A stretch of DNA of 64,000 nt from Telluribacter sp035998675 (GTDB lineage Bacteria; Bacteroidota; Bacteroidia; Cytophagales; Spirosomataceae). Shown in pieces: positions 50,727-60,512 of this stretch. The DNA is taken from NCBI RefSeq assembly GCF_035998675.1, contig NZ_DASYHI010000022.1, positions 1 through 64,000 of the forward strand. Direction: 5' to 3'. The position numbers and the translations under genes are program-made. The notes under the pieces were generated by a model, which saw nothing but the letters and a program-made list of their open reading frames with translations, was not told the DNA's origin and searched no databases. Positions within the stretch are counted from its first letter, which is position 1; every line of letters begins with the position of its first letter.

Positions 50727-52569
50727 ATTCTTGGGCTTCTCCCCCAAAAAAGGGGCCTCCCTAACGCTGCTGGTGTGGCTGTACTTTGCCGTACCAGCGG
50801 CGGCCCAGCTCGAGCTGGTACCCATTTATCCGCAGGCCGGAACCGCCGCCCTCCAAAAGGCCGGGCGGACGCAGGTACTGAAACTCCCATTTTTTGACGA
50901 TTTCTCCACCTCCCGCACTACGCCCGACCCGGCGGTATGGATGCCCGGCAGCGGGGTGTATATCAATAATACGCTTACGACCACGCACCCTTCCATCAAT
51001 ATTGCCACCTTTGATGGACTCAACGCCTCCGGCGTACCCTACAATATCCTGAATGAACAGGCGCAGGGCGACTCCGATACCCTCACCTCCCAACCCATTG
51101 ACCTCAGCGGCCTCAGTGCTGCCGACTCGGTGTACCTGAGCTTCTACTGGCAGGCCCGCGGCCTGGGCGAACTGCCGGACGCGGTGGATACCTTCCGGCT
51201 GGAATTCCTGAACCAGAAAGGCGACTGGATTGCGGTCTGGAAAAAGTCCGGGGGCCAGTTTGATACCCTTTATCAGCAAACTTTTATTCCCATCCGCGAT
51301 GCGGCTTTTATGCACGCGGGCTTTCAGTTTCGTTTTCGGGCCTACGGACGTTCGTCGGGAGCCTATGATACCTGGCACCTTGACTATATTTACCTCAATA
51401 AAAACCGGTCAATCCGGGATCGTTTTATCAAGGATGTGGCGGTGAGGCAGCCGCTTACGCCCTTCCTGAAACGCTATTCGGCCATGCCGCTCGACCAGTA
51501 CTGGCAGGCCCCCGAGGCCGAAACGGCAGATTCAATCCGGACGGACGTCGTGAACCTGTTCAATAATTTTAACTTTACCTCCTACACCTTTACCATCCGG
51601 GACGAGTTGACGGGGCAGCAGATACAACGGTACCAGGAGCCCCTTTCGGTGTTTATCGGAGCTGGACAGACCCAGCGCAAGGCGGTAGCCCTTAGACCCA
51701 TTGCCCGACAGGCCGGCGTAAAGCAGCTGCGGCTAAAGTTAAAATTTGACCTGCTTACCACCGACGACCAGAACCCCACTATCCCATCGGTAAACCTGCG
51801 GCGAAATGATACCATCAGTACCTTTACCGAACTGGCCGACTACTACGCCTACGACGACGGTAGCGCGGAATTTGGGGTCCGGATGAATCAGCGCCTGGGC
51901 CGGACGGTGGTACGATTTGTGCTAAACCGCCCCGATACGCTGGGAGGCGTGCGAATGGCCCTGATACCTTTCCGGAAAAATATCAGCGGACAAAACTTTA
52001 CCATCCAGGTTTGGAGCAGTGCCAACGGCAAACCTAATCAGGTCATCCATCAGCAGTCGGTACGGCTGAGCTACCCAACCACCCGCAATGGTTTCGTAGA
52101 CTACCCCTTCAGCAACGGGGTAGCCGTAACCGACACTTTTTACGTAGGGTGGCTCCAAATCAGTGAAGATGCCCTTTCGGTGGGTTTTGACCGGAATTCG
52201 CAGTTGGGTAGTTCGCAGTTATTCACCAATCTTTCCCAGGAATGGAATCAGAACCTCGACCTGAAGGGCAGCGTCATGATCAGGCCATACATGGGAGGCA
52301 AGGACAACGGCATCGTTACCGGTAGCGAGCCGCTACCCGCCCTGGAGGTTAGGGTATACCCTAACCCGACTGACGGAACGATACGCTGGGATAGTGACCT
52401 GATCCGACAGATTGAGGTATATTCAGTACAGGGAAACCGGTTGAAGGTTATCGTACCCGGCGATGGAGTTCGGGAAGCTACCCTTCACAACCTGCCCGAA
52501 GGCCTGTATATTCTGCGAATTACCGACGGCCAACGAACTGCCGTACAGAAGATAGTACTCAGAAAATAG
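50704..52569 (+). CDS. Secreted protein with T9SS C-terminal sorting domain
   Basis: 621 residues. A signal peptide-like N-terminus (ASLTLLVWLYFAVPAAAQ) precedes a beta-rich extracellular body: FDDFSTSRTTPDPAVW and a MAM/LamG-like jelly-roll pattern (VYLSFYWQARGLGELPDAVDTFRLEFLNQKGDW). The last 75 residues form the T9SS type A sorting domain (LEVRVYPNPTDGTIRWDSDLIRQIEVYSVQGNRL ... EGLYILRITDGQRTAVQKIVL). It should be exported to the cell surface or released. The start overlaps the PASTA gene by 23 bases, so both are expressed together. No enzyme domain was recognised. Confidence 0.9.
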   Translation: MKNLNWNKFLGFSPKKGASLTLLVWLYFAVPAAAQLELVPIYPQAGTAALQKAGRTQVLKLPFFDDFSTSRTTPDPAVWMPGSGVYINNTLTTTHPSINIATFDGLNASGVPYNILNEQAQGDSDTLTSQPIDLSGLSAADSVYLSFYWQARGLGELPDAVDTFRLEFLNQKGDWIAVWKKSGGQFDTLYQQTFIPIRDAAFMHAGFQFRFRAYGRSSGAYDTWHLDYIYLNKNRSIRDRFIKDVAVRQPLTPFLKRYSAMPLDQYWQAPEAETADSIRTDVVNLFNNFNFTSYTFTIRDELTGQQIQRYQEPLSVFIGAGQTQRKAVALRPIARQAGVKQLRLKLKFDLLTTDDQNPTIPSVNLRRNDTISTFTELADYYAYDDGSAEFGVRMNQRLGRTVVRFVLNRPDTLGGVRMALIPFRKNISGQNFTIQVWSSANGKPNQVIHQQSVRLSYPTTRNGFVDYPFSNGVAVTDTFYVGWLQISEDALSVGFDRNSQLGSSQLFTNLSQEWNQNLDLKGSVMIRPYMGGKDNGIVTGSEPLPALEVRVYPNPTDGTIRWDSDLIRQIEVYSVQGNRLKVIVPGDGVREATLHNLPEGLYILRITDGQRTAVQKIVLRK

Positions 52570-52685
52570 AAAGGCAGATTTAGGGTAGCCCAGCTGGTTA
52601 TTGAATATTTTTTTGAACTCCGCACCCTATTTTTTACCTTTCCTGCCTATTGGTACTACTTACTCCAAAAAACCATAGAGAAAAC

Positions 52686-52997
52686 ATGGCAGATATTACC
52701 GTACAGGAACTAAAAGAGCGTTTGGATAGCGGAGAAGACTTCCACTTTATTGACGTTCGGGAAGTAAACGAATACGAAGAAGATAACCTGGGCGCGCAGT
52801 TGATTCCGCTGGGCGAACTACCCGACCATCTCGACGATCTGGAACATCTGAAAGACGAAGAAATTATTATTCACTGCCGCTCGGGTGCCCGCTCGGGCCG
52901 GGCCCAGCAATTTCTGGAAGCTAACGGCTTCTCCAACGTCCGTAACGTTACCGGGGGCATTCTGGCCTACCGCGAACTGGAAGAGCGGGAAGGGTAA
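52686..52997 (+). CDS. Rhodanese-like domain protein
   Basis: 103 residues from ATG 52686; a TTG 12 codons upstream was rejected. A single rhodanese domain: FHFIDVREVNEYEEDNLGAQLIPLGEL, then the catalytic loop IIIHCRSGARSGRAQQFLEANGFSNVRNVTGGILAYRE, with the active-site Cys in HCRSGARS. It should carry persulfide or transfer sulfur in the cytoplasm; the substrate is unknown. A bidirectional terminator follows. Confidence 0.93.
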   Translation: MADITVQELKERLDSGEDFHFIDVREVNEYEEDNLGAQLIPLGELPDHLDDLEHLKDEEIIIHCRSGARSGRAQQFLEANGFSNVRNVTGGILAYRELEEREG

Positions 52998-53016
52998 TCC
53001 TTAAGGTACCTGGTTT

Positions 53017-53057
53017 AAAAGGAGGCTCAACTACCGTTGGTAGCTTGGGCCTCTTTT
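53017..53057. terminator. Bidirectional terminator between rhodanese and miaA
   Basis: AAAAGGAGGC (53017-53026) pairs with GCCTCTTTT (53049-53057), and an inner CTACC/GGTAG pair extends the stem. A T tract follows on the plus strand and an A tract serves the minus strand. Confidence 0.8.
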
Positions 53058-53085
53058 GTTTTAATATTACCGAAAGTAGCTGGTA

Positions 53086-53994
53086 CTATTTTTCCAGAGC
53101 TTCCCGAATATAATTCACCACCCCCTCGAAATCCTCCGCCCGAAACCAGGCAAAGTCGCCCTGGTGCCGGAACCAGGTCAGCTGGCGTTTGGCGTAACGA
53201 CGGGAGTTCTGCTTGAGTAGCCTTACCATTTCTTCCTCCCCGTACTCCCCATCCAGGTACCCGTATACTTCCTTGTACCCTACCGTCTGCAGGGCGTGGT
53301 GATGGCGGTACTCCGCTACTGACCGGGCTTCCTCCACCAGTCCGGATGCCAGCATGGCCTCCATCCGCTCATTGATTCGCTGGTACAGTTCCTCCCGGTC
53401 CCGATCCAGCCCGATAAGTACCTGCCGGAAAGGTCGCCGGGCCACCTGACGGTTCTGAAAGGAGGAAATAGGCTGACCGGTAGTATAAAATACTTCCAGC
53501 GCCCTTATCACCCGCTGCGGATTTTGGATTTCGGGGGTAGCGGCAAAATCCGGATCAACGTGCAGAGCATCAACCTGAAGTACTTCCAGCCCCTCTTCCC
53601 GGAGCCGCAGGGTTAGTTCTTCGCGCAGGCCCGGCAGAGGCTGGGGCAGGTCGTCGAGTCCCTCGCATACCGCTTTGATATACAGCCCCGACCCACCCGT
53701 CATTAGTACCACATCTCTTTCCTGAAAAAGCTGCTGAAGCAGGGTAAGGGCGTCGCGCTCGAAGTCACCCGCACTGTAAGGCTCAGCGATGGAATGAGAA
53801 TTGATAAAGTAATGTGGTATCCGGGCCAGCTCAGCCGGAGCAGGTTTGGCCGTACCGATAGTCAGCTCCCGAAACAGCTGCCGCGAATCGGCCGAAACAA
53901 TGACCGTTTGCAACGCTTCGGCCAGCCGAAGGCATAGATCGGTCTTTCCAACCGCCGTTGGTCCGGCTATTACGATGAGGTATTTGGAAGACAC
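53086..53994 (-). CDS. miaA: tRNA dimethylallyltransferase MiaA
   Basis: 302 residues. P-loop GPTAVGKTDLCLRLAEAL, the conserved SADSRQLFRELTIGTAKP, HYFINSHSIAEPYSAGDFERDAL, MTGGSGLYIKAVCEGLDDLP, and C-terminal NSRRYAKRQLTWFRHQ. It adds a dimethylallyl group to A37 of tRNAs reading U-starting codons. The gene is alone, facing the rhodanese gene downstream and divergent from the DUF4230 gene upstream with a 54-base gap. Confidence 0.97.
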   Translation of the reverse strand: MSSKYLIVIAGPTAVGKTDLCLRLAEALQTVIVSADSRQLFRELTIGTAKPAPAELARIPHYFINSHSIAEPYSAGDFERDALTLLQQLFQERDVVLMTGGSGLYIKAVCEGLDDLPQPLPGLREELTLRLREEGLEVLQVDALHVDPDFAATPEIQNPQRVIRALEVFYTTGQPISSFQNRQVARRPFRQVLIGLDRDREELYQRINERMEAMLASGLVEEARSVAEYRHHHALQTVGYKEVYGYLDGEYGEEEMVRLLKQNSRRYAKRQLTWFRHQGDFAWFRAEDFEGVVNYIREALEK

Positions 53995-54048
53995 GTTTGG
54001 GATTATGCGGTTTTTAATTCAATTTTAGTTGGCACAAAAATACACAGC

Positions 54049-54723
54049 ATGGATAGCAATAGCTTAGTTTTTTTTCTTATATCCCTTTTCCTGGGTGGCT
54101 TCCTGGGCGCCGGGGTCTACTACTTCTGGACGGGCCGGCAACGCAAATCGTCCGAACCGACCCGGGAGGCAACCGTGCTGCTGGAACGGATTGAGAAGGT
54201 ATTTAAGGTGGTGATGGCGGAAGGGTACTTTACCGAAATTTATAACTACGAGCAGAATAAAGACTACTGGCACCTGTTCAACGACAAGAAAAAAGCCCTG
54301 GTCATTGCCAAGGCCAAGGTACTGGTGGGGTATAATTTTGCAAAAATGCGATTCCGGTTTGAAGGCGAAGACCGTAAAATGGTCATTGAGTTTTTTCCGG
54401 AACCGGAAGTACTTTCCATGGACACCGACTACAAATTTTACGATATAGAACAAGGCTGGATCAACCGCTTCCAAAGTGACGACTACACCAATATCCTGAC
54501 CGAAGCCAAACAGACCATGAACGAAAAAGCCATGCAAAGCGACCTGCCCCGCATCGCCAACAACCAGGTGCAGTTTATGATGTACCAACTGGCGGCCTCT
54601 ATGAACTGGAAGATTGATATGCAGCTACCGGAAGCCAATAAAAAAATGCTGGATGCTTTCAGCAACTACCGTGACGTGGAAGCTAATATTGACCCGCTAC
54701 TGCCCCCCGAAGAAAAGAAGTAG
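54049..54723 (+). CDS. DUF4230 domain protein
   Basis: 224 residues. An N-terminal membrane anchor (LVFFLISLFLGGFLGAGVYYFW) precedes a soluble domain with the DUF4230 pattern: LERIEKVFKVVMAEGYFTEIYNYEQNK, KKALVIAKAKVLVGYNFAKMRFRFEGEDRKMVIEFFPEPEVLSMDTDYKFYDIEQGWINRF. The C-terminal part is helical and polar. Most likely membrane-anchored with the domain facing outward. Function is unknown. The gene starts 54 bases from the divergent miaA and is followed by a bidirectional terminator. Confidence 0.88.
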   Translation: MDSNSLVFFLISLFLGGFLGAGVYYFWTGRQRKSSEPTREATVLLERIEKVFKVVMAEGYFTEIYNYEQNKDYWHLFNDKKKALVIAKAKVLVGYNFAKMRFRFEGEDRKMVIEFFPEPEVLSMDTDYKFYDIEQGWINRFQSDDYTNILTEAKQTMNEKAMQSDLPRIANNQVQFMMYQLAASMNWKIDMQLPEANKKMLDAFSNYRDVEANIDPLLPPEEKK

Positions 54724-54774
54724 CAAAGTAACGGTACAGTTTAATGTACCCAAAAAAGTATCAGAAAAAATAAT

Positions 54775-54821
54775 AAAGCTGCCCTCTTCCGGGCTATTAC
54801 CAGCCGATAGAGGGCAGCTTT
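54775..54821. terminator. Bidirectional terminator
   Basis: AAAGCTGCCCTCT pairs with AGAGGGCAGCTTT around a long loop that can itself pair (CCGGG/CCGG-like). T residues follow on the plus strand. It sits between the DUF4230 gene and the convergent secreted nuclease gene. Confidence 0.9.
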
Positions 54822-54841
54822 GTTTTGAATAGTAGGGCGAC

Positions 54842-57800
54842 CTAGTTCTTTACAATCTTCACTACTTTTTGCTGCTGAGAAGTACTGACCTGCAGGAGCA
54901 GCATCCCTACTCCCACCCGGCGCACATCAAAGGTATGATGCTCGACTTCGGCCGCATTTTCTATCTGACGCGTTTGGATGATCCGGCCTTGCAGGTCCAT
55001 CAGTTGCACTTGCAAAGGCTGACCTTTGGCACCACGTACGTCAAGGGTAACTACTTCGGTAACCGGGTTCCCCAGTACAGACAGGGTCAATTCCCGGATA
55101 GTTTCCGATTCAGCCAGACCCGTACGAGCCGCTGCGTCAGTGGCACAGACCGTAGGTGTAAACGATAGTTCAACTTCTACGAACCCTTTACCATCACTAC
55201 TGCGCTGACGAGCCCGAAGTTTCAATGCCCGGTTTAGGTGCTTCGATTCCAGGGAATACGTGTCCTGGGGAAGCCATCCGTTTGATACCGAAGGTACCTG
55301 GTACTCAATGGGGCTACCGTTACCGGCAATAGTCCGGATAGTAAGGCGACCGGTACCGCAAGTATAGTCAGGAGCCAGCATTTTAAATGGTCCCTGTAGT
55401 ACCGTAAAAGTAAAACTGGTACTTGCGGACAAATTACTTGGATCGGTTGCCGTGATTGTCACAGTAGATTCACCGACGGTAGTGGGCATCCCCATAATCA
55501 CACCGTTCATTAAGGTTATTCCATTTGGCAGTCCAGTGGCAGTATAGGTAAGCGTTTCATTCTCCGGGTCGCTGAAACCAGTAGTGATATCCAAACTAAA
55601 CGCGATACCCGCCGTAGCCGTTTGGTTGGCAATTGCCGTGGCTACTGGTGGTGAAAACAGCTTCAGGCCGACGATCACCGGATCGTGATCTGAGGTGCGG
55701 AAAGGGTCTGCGTTATACAGGCTGACTTTCTGTGCTTCTGATTTGAATTCTACATTGTAATCCAGTACACCCGGTTCGTCGGCATTGATATGCCATTTGG
55801 TTGCTCCAGTCACCTGCTGAGTTATTGAACTATTTCCCAAAGCATGGTCAAGTGCCCCCACAAAACCATCAAAAACATAAGAATAGGTTGTATTGGGTAC
55901 CAGGTTGCTATAACCGGCCTGTTGCAGGGTAATTAAGGGGTCTTCCATGGCGTAAGCATTCAGGTCACCCAAAATCAGATAATCCGCGTCGGTGGTTCCA
56001 GTCGGATGGGTAGCTAACCAGGTAGCCAGATCCTGGGCCTGACGGGTACGGGTGCCGTTAGAGGCTCCCTGTCCGTCACCGGCGTCGGCATCACCCGCAC
56101 CGCCCGAACTAGAGCCTTTGGATTTCCAGTGATTGGTAACAACTGTAAACTCAGCACCCGTTGCATTTTCTCTGAAGGTCTGAGCTAAAGGCTTACGGCC
56201 TACAATATCAAAAGAACCAGTACCAAAAGAAGACGGAATAACCGCGGCTGCACCTACCGGTGTTACGCTGGCGGGTTTGTATATCATGGCTACAGTAATG
56301 GCGTCCGTCCCGGTGCTGGTACCTGGATTAATAAAGGCAAATGTGCCTGCCCCCAGTACGTCATTCACACCATTTACCAAATCCTGAATAGCACTGGTCG
56401 ATTCATAACCATCATTCTCCATTTCGTTAAAAGCAAAAATATCAACACCGGCCTCAACAATAGCTTTGATAGTTTTAGTCCGCTGCCGGTTGAATTCAGC
56501 CAGGTTATCAGCACCTCTGGACGTTGGGAAGCCACCGCCTAATCCATCACCATTGAAGTAGTTCAGTAAATTGAAACCAGCTACTCTAAGAGTTCCTCCT
56601 ACCGCCGGTGGAGTGGCAGGACGAGGATTGGCTGGAATAAAGTCAATTCCGGTGGTTGTCTGGAGACGATACCCTTCCAGCCGATGGTCCAGAATAGCCG
56701 TTACGCTGGCTACTTCGTCCCCTCCCCGCAAGGTATTGGTTGCACTCAGTGGCTGTCCACCCCGTCCAAAAATAATTGGGTCTGGGTTTTGCCGGCTACT
56801 ACCGTCATCCAGAATAATTTTCCGTTTGGCTACCTCTTCCCGATAAGCTGAATAGCCGGATACACTGGGCGTATAAAATTGGGTGAATTGATCCAAACGG
56901 GCATCAGTCCCGGCGATATTACTTGCACCAGCAGCAGAGAGTACTACCTGTCCGAACCGGCCAAGCTGAAAATACTCAGTAACGGCCAGGTTGCCTTCGG
57001 TGGCACTCATATTCACCAGCATACCTTCGTAGCGTTCCAGGTCGCTAACATTTGCAACCGGTAACTTCACTTCGACAACAGCCGGCAGAGCATCAGTGCC
57101 TACAATTACGACACTGGTCAGACTGGTAAGCTGAGTAAGACTGCTTGCACCACTTGTAAACTCTGCTACTTTTCCATTAACCCTTACTTTATCACCAGTA
57201 CTTCCACTGAATTTCCCCGTAGGATCGAAAACAAAAATTCCTTCAGAAGTAGCAGGATCCAAGTCAGCATCGTTGTCTTCTTCCTGAACAAAAAAGCCAT
57301 TGAGTTTCGATGACCCAGGGAAAGTACGGGTTACAATACCCTCAATAATCACCGTTGCACCCGTAAGGAGGCTTGTAGTACCCGATCCCTGAATATCATG
57401 AACATAAACTATTGCTATATCGTCATTCACAATAGTACCCTGGCCCTGACCGTCACTCACCGTGGCACCAGTCACATTGATCACACTCACCAGGAAGGTT
57501 TCATTTGGTTCTGCTGTAACATCGCCAATGACCTGAACCGTAAACGTGTAAGTTGAACTTCCTGCCGGAATCGTTTGACCAGTAAGTGTTTGGCTCACAT
57601 AATCATTAGCGCTTGTGGCTGTACCATCCGTTGTGGCAATATCAAAAGTAACACCACCAGCCGGGGCTGGAGAGGATAAACTCACTATAAAGTTAAAATT
57701 TACAGTTCCGCTGTTGCCTTCATTCAGAGAAATATCATTAATGGAAAGTGCTGGGGTAGTAGAAGTAGCGCAGGTGGCCGAATGGCTTTCCAAACCGTTA

Positions 57801-58363
57801 AATGTATCGTTGGCAAAGCCTTCCCATTGATTAGACGGATCAAAAGGGTTCGAACCATCAATATCTCCGCCACAGGTGGTAGCATTACGTCGGAGGGTAT
57901 TATCAGCGGTAGAGGCCAGACCTGATCCCCACTCAGTTCCGGGGTCAAAACCTATCTGGCCAATTACATCTACGATAGTGCTCCCTTTACGGAGAACAAT
58001 CGCATCGTCCCCATTATACCATCCGGCACCATTGGTTTGATTTGCTTTTGCTAAAATTGCCAAACTAGCAGAGCTATGCGCCAATACAAACACATTGCCG
58101 TTAGTTATGGTACCCGTTAAATTAATTGTAAGGCCGACAGAACTGCTTCCATTAAAGTACATCTGTACATTATACCCTTCCGTTGCCAGATCAATTGTAT
58201 TTCCCGTCCCATTGTAAATTTCAAGGGCTTTGTTATTGCTTGATCCCTCAATATATTCAGAGAAAAATAACTCAGTGGGAGCCTGCGCCCACGCACTTCC
58301 TGCCATAGCCAGCATGAGCAGGCAAAAAAGGAGTTTGAACCTGATTTGTAAATTTTTGAGCAT
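54842..58363 (-). CDS. Secreted ExeM-like endonuclease with LTD, Calx-beta and T9SS domains
   Basis: 1173 residues, the longest gene here. After a signal peptide (FCLLMLAMAGSAWAQ) come a lamin-tail domain (about 28-190; FFSEYIEGSSNNKALEIYNGTG, GWYNGDDAIVLRKG), a Calx-beta domain (about 205-315; LSINDISLNEGNSGTVNF), an OB-like ExeM region (VYVHDIQGSGTTSLLTGATVIIEGIVTRTF), the endonuclease/exonuclease/phosphatase domain (LRVAGFNLLNYF, FAFNEMENDG, LGDLNAYAMEDP, FRTSDHDPVIVGLKL), an Ig-like He_PIG repeat, and a C-terminal T9SS sorting domain. It resembles Shewanella ExeM and NucH, large extracellular DNases. It probably digests extracellular DNA for nutrients or biofilm turnover. It is transcribed alone and converges with DUF4230. 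Confidence 0.93.
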   Translation of the reverse strand: MLKNLQIRFKLLFCLLMLAMAGSAWAQAPTELFFSEYIEGSSNNKALEIYNGTGNTIDLATEGYNVQMYFNGSSSVGLTINLTGTITNGNVFVLAHSSASLAILAKANQTNGAGWYNGDDAIVLRKGSTIVDVIGQIGFDPGTEWGSGLASTADNTLRRNATTCGGDIDGSNPFDPSNQWEGFANDTFNGLESHSATCATSTTPALSINDISLNEGNSGTVNFNFIVSLSSPAPAGGVTFDIATTDGTATSANDYVSQTLTGQTIPAGSSTYTFTVQVIGDVTAEPNETFLVSVINVTGATVSDGQGQGTIVNDDIAIVYVHDIQGSGTTSLLTGATVIIEGIVTRTFPGSSKLNGFFVQEEDNDADLDPATSEGIFVFDPTGKFSGSTGDKVRVNGKVAEFTSGASSLTQLTSLTSVVIVGTDALPAVVEVKLPVANVSDLERYEGMLVNMSATEGNLAVTEYFQLGRFGQVVLSAAGASNIAGTDARLDQFTQFYTPSVSGYSAYREEVAKRKIILDDGSSRQNPDPIIFGRGGQPLSATNTLRGGDEVASVTAILDHRLEGYRLQTTTGIDFIPANPRPATPPAVGGTLRVAGFNLLNYFNGDGLGGGFPTSRGADNLAEFNRQRTKTIKAIVEAGVDIFAFNEMENDGYESTSAIQDLVNGVNDVLGAGTFAFINPGTSTGTDAITVAMIYKPASVTPVGAAAVIPSSFGTGSFDIVGRKPLAQTFRENATGAEFTVVTNHWKSKGSSSGGAGDADAGDGQGASNGTRTRQAQDLATWLATHPTGTTDADYLILGDLNAYAMEDPLITLQQAGYSNLVPNTTYSYVFDGFVGALDHALGNSSITQQVTGATKWHINADEPGVLDYNVEFKSEAQKVSLYNADPFRTSDHDPVIVGLKLFSPPVATAIANQTATAGIAFSLDITTGFSDPENETLTYTATGLPNGITLMNGVIMGMPTTVGESTVTITATDPSNLSASTSFTFTVLQGPFKMLAPDYTCGTGRLTIRTIAGNGSPIEYQVPSVSNGWLPQDTYSLESKHLNRALKLRARQRSSDGKGFVEVELSFTPTVCATDAAARTGLAESETIRELTLSVLGNPVTEVVTLDVRGAKGQPLQVQLMDLQGRIIQTRQIENAAEVEHHTFDVRRVGVGMLLLQVSTSQQQKVVKIVKN

Positions 58364-58749
58364 AAAGGATTAGTTTAAGGTAAGCTCAAAAATAGAAAGG
58401 TTTGGGGGCTCCATAAAGTTAACAAAATGTTACCAGTAGGCTCAAAAAGCCCTTTTTACCCCAACTAAGGAAGTACCTATCTAGCCATTTAGGCAGCGGT
58501 ATAGGATATTTTCAAGGAAAATAAAGCTAAGCATCTGGCTGTCAAATGGCATTATTTCACCGTATCAATTTTGCTCGTATTGTTAAATATTTATTGCCGT
58601 TTACGAACTGGGAAGAATAGTACCAGGAATACTTTCTTTGATCCAACCCCGGCCAACCATTTATGCTATGATTTCCAATAATTACGTATATTTCACAAGT
58701 TAATTCCCGGTATTTCTTTAACCAACCCTACCCTATTCATCAAAAACCA
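58364..58749. other. Intergenic region, no gene seen
   Basis: This 386-base gap lies between the start of the secreted nuclease gene (minus) and the M28 peptidase gene (plus), so both promoters must be here. It is AT-rich with a possible -7 element TATATTTC near 58688-58695 for the peptidase. No RNA gene, repeat or convincing frame was found. Confidence 0.45.
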
Positions 58750-60405
58750 ATGAATCAGATAGCCCGCTTGTGCCCCCTGTTTTTCCTGGTCATTTTTGCA
58801 GCCTGCACTACCAGTGAAAGTACTTCCGACAACGAAGAAGGTCTCGCCACCTTCAGTGCCGACAGCCTGAAAAAACACGTGGCGGTACTGGCCTCCGACG
58901 ACTTCCTGGGCCGTATGCCATTTACCGAAGGCGAGACCAAAACCATTAATTACCTGCAGGCGCAGTACCGGGCCGTGGGACTGGAACCCGGCAACGGCGA
59001 AAGTTACCTGCAGGAAGTACCTATGGTCAATATTGAGGCAACCGCCGCGCCTACTATGCAGGTCACTTCGCCCAGGGGTACCACCACGCTGAAAGCCTTC
59101 GATGAGTACGTTATCTGGACCGACCGGACCGAGCCCACCATCCGCCTCGACAACAGCGAACTTGTATTTGCGGGCTACGGCGTAGTGGCACCCGAGTACA
59201 ACTGGAACGACTACGCAGGCCTGGACGTGAAAGGAAAGGTAGTGCTGGTCATGGTCAATGACCCCGGTTTCTGGTCGGGTGACACTAGCTTGTTCAAGGG
59301 GAAAGAAATGACCTACTACGGCCGCTGGACCTATAAGTTTGAAGAAGCCGCCCGGCAGGGTGCCAAAGGTTGCCTTATCATCCACCGCACCGAGGCGGCG
59401 GGTTATCCCTTTGCCGTACAGCAGAATAACTTCAATACCTCCCGGCTGCAATTGGACAATCGGGGCAAGACTATTCCAAACTGTGACGTCATTGGCTGGG
59501 TACCCGAGACGATCGCTACCGGCCTGATGGAGTCGGCGGGACAGGGGGCCGATTTGTACGCGAAAGCCGACCAGCGGGGTTTTAAGGCGGTACCACTGGG
59601 GGTGAAGCTAAGTACCTCCATGACCGTGAAGAGTACCTACAATAAAACCCATAACGTCATTGGCAAGATCACCGGCACTACCCGCCCGGATGAAGTTATT
59701 ATCTACACCGCCCACTGGGACCACCTGGGCATAGGTACCCCCGACGCCACCGGCGACTCCATCTACAACGGCGCACTCGACAACGCTACTGGTACCGCCG
59801 GACTCCTCGAACTGGCCAGAGCTTTTAAAAGCCTCAAAACCCAGCCCGAACGTACCATAGTATTCCTGGCGGTAACGGCCGAGGAGCAGGGCCTGTGGGG
59901 TTCGGCTTATTACGCCCAAAACCCGATTTACCCGGTTAATAAAACCGTGGCGAATATCAACATGGACGGCCTGAACCGCTTTGAACCAACCCAAGACATG
60001 GTACTGGTGGGCGAAGGACAGTCAGAACTGGAAGAGTACACCAAAGAAATCATTGAGCAGGACGGTGGGTACATCTCGGCCGAAACCCATCCCGAAGCCG
60101 GCTACTACTACCGCTCCGATCACTTCAATTTTGCCAAGGTAGGTATACCGGCCCTGTACCTCGAGTCCGGCGTAGATGTAGTGGGGAAAGGTAAGGAGTA
60201 CGGACAGAAATTACAGGAAGAGTACACCGAGAAAAGCTACCACCAGCCTTCCGACGAATACGACCCCGCCACCTGGACCATGGAAGGCGCCATCAGCGAA
60301 CTGAAACTCTTATTCCGGGTTGGCAAGCGTATGGCCTTCGAAGAAAAATGGCCGCAGTGGAAAGAGAGTTCGGAGTTTAAAGCGATCCGGGAAGCTCAAA
60401 AGTAA
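58750..60405 (+). CDS. M28 family peptidase lipoprotein with PA domain
   Basis: 551 residues. A lipoprotein signal with lipobox IFAAC (Cys19). A protease-associated insert (about 120-240; LVFAGYGVVAPEYNWNDYAGLDVKGKVVLVMVND, ARQGAKGCLIIHR) lies inside the M28 metallopeptidase domain. Zinc ligands are expected in YTAHWDHLGIG (His/Asp), GALDNATGTAGLLELARAF (Asp), VTAEEQGLWGSAYYA (catalytic Glu-Glu), NINMDGLNRF (Asp) and SYHQPSDEYD (His). It should release N-terminal residues from peptides outside the cell. Downstream at 61150-61227 lies a broken copy of its own 3' end, so a second copy was probably present once. Confidence 0.95.
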   Translation: MNQIARLCPLFFLVIFAACTTSESTSDNEEGLATFSADSLKKHVAVLASDDFLGRMPFTEGETKTINYLQAQYRAVGLEPGNGESYLQEVPMVNIEATAAPTMQVTSPRGTTTLKAFDEYVIWTDRTEPTIRLDNSELVFAGYGVVAPEYNWNDYAGLDVKGKVVLVMVNDPGFWSGDTSLFKGKEMTYYGRWTYKFEEAARQGAKGCLIIHRTEAAGYPFAVQQNNFNTSRLQLDNRGKTIPNCDVIGWVPETIATGLMESAGQGADLYAKADQRGFKAVPLGVKLSTSMTVKSTYNKTHNVIGKITGTTRPDEVIIYTAHWDHLGIGTPDATGDSIYNGALDNATGTAGLLELARAFKSLKTQPERTIVFLAVTAEEQGLWGSAYYAQNPIYPVNKTVANINMDGLNRFEPTQDMVLVGEGQSELEEYTKEIIEQDGGYISAETHPEAGYYYRSDHFNFAKVGIPALYLESGVDVVGKGKEYGQKLQEEYTEKSYHQPSDEYDPATWTMEGAISELKLLFRVGKRMAFEEKWPQWKESSEFKAIREAQK

Positions 60406-60512
60406 TCAGCTGAATGGAACAGGTGCGTACAACCGCAGTAGTAGTGGCTGGTCAAATAAATTAAAAAGCTGGCTGGAAGCCGTAACACCTTACCATAAGT
60501 ATTTTATTTTCT

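Noticed and set aside
58693..59451. 252-codon minus-strand open frame
   Set aside because: Antisense to the M28 peptidase and without recognisable motifs.
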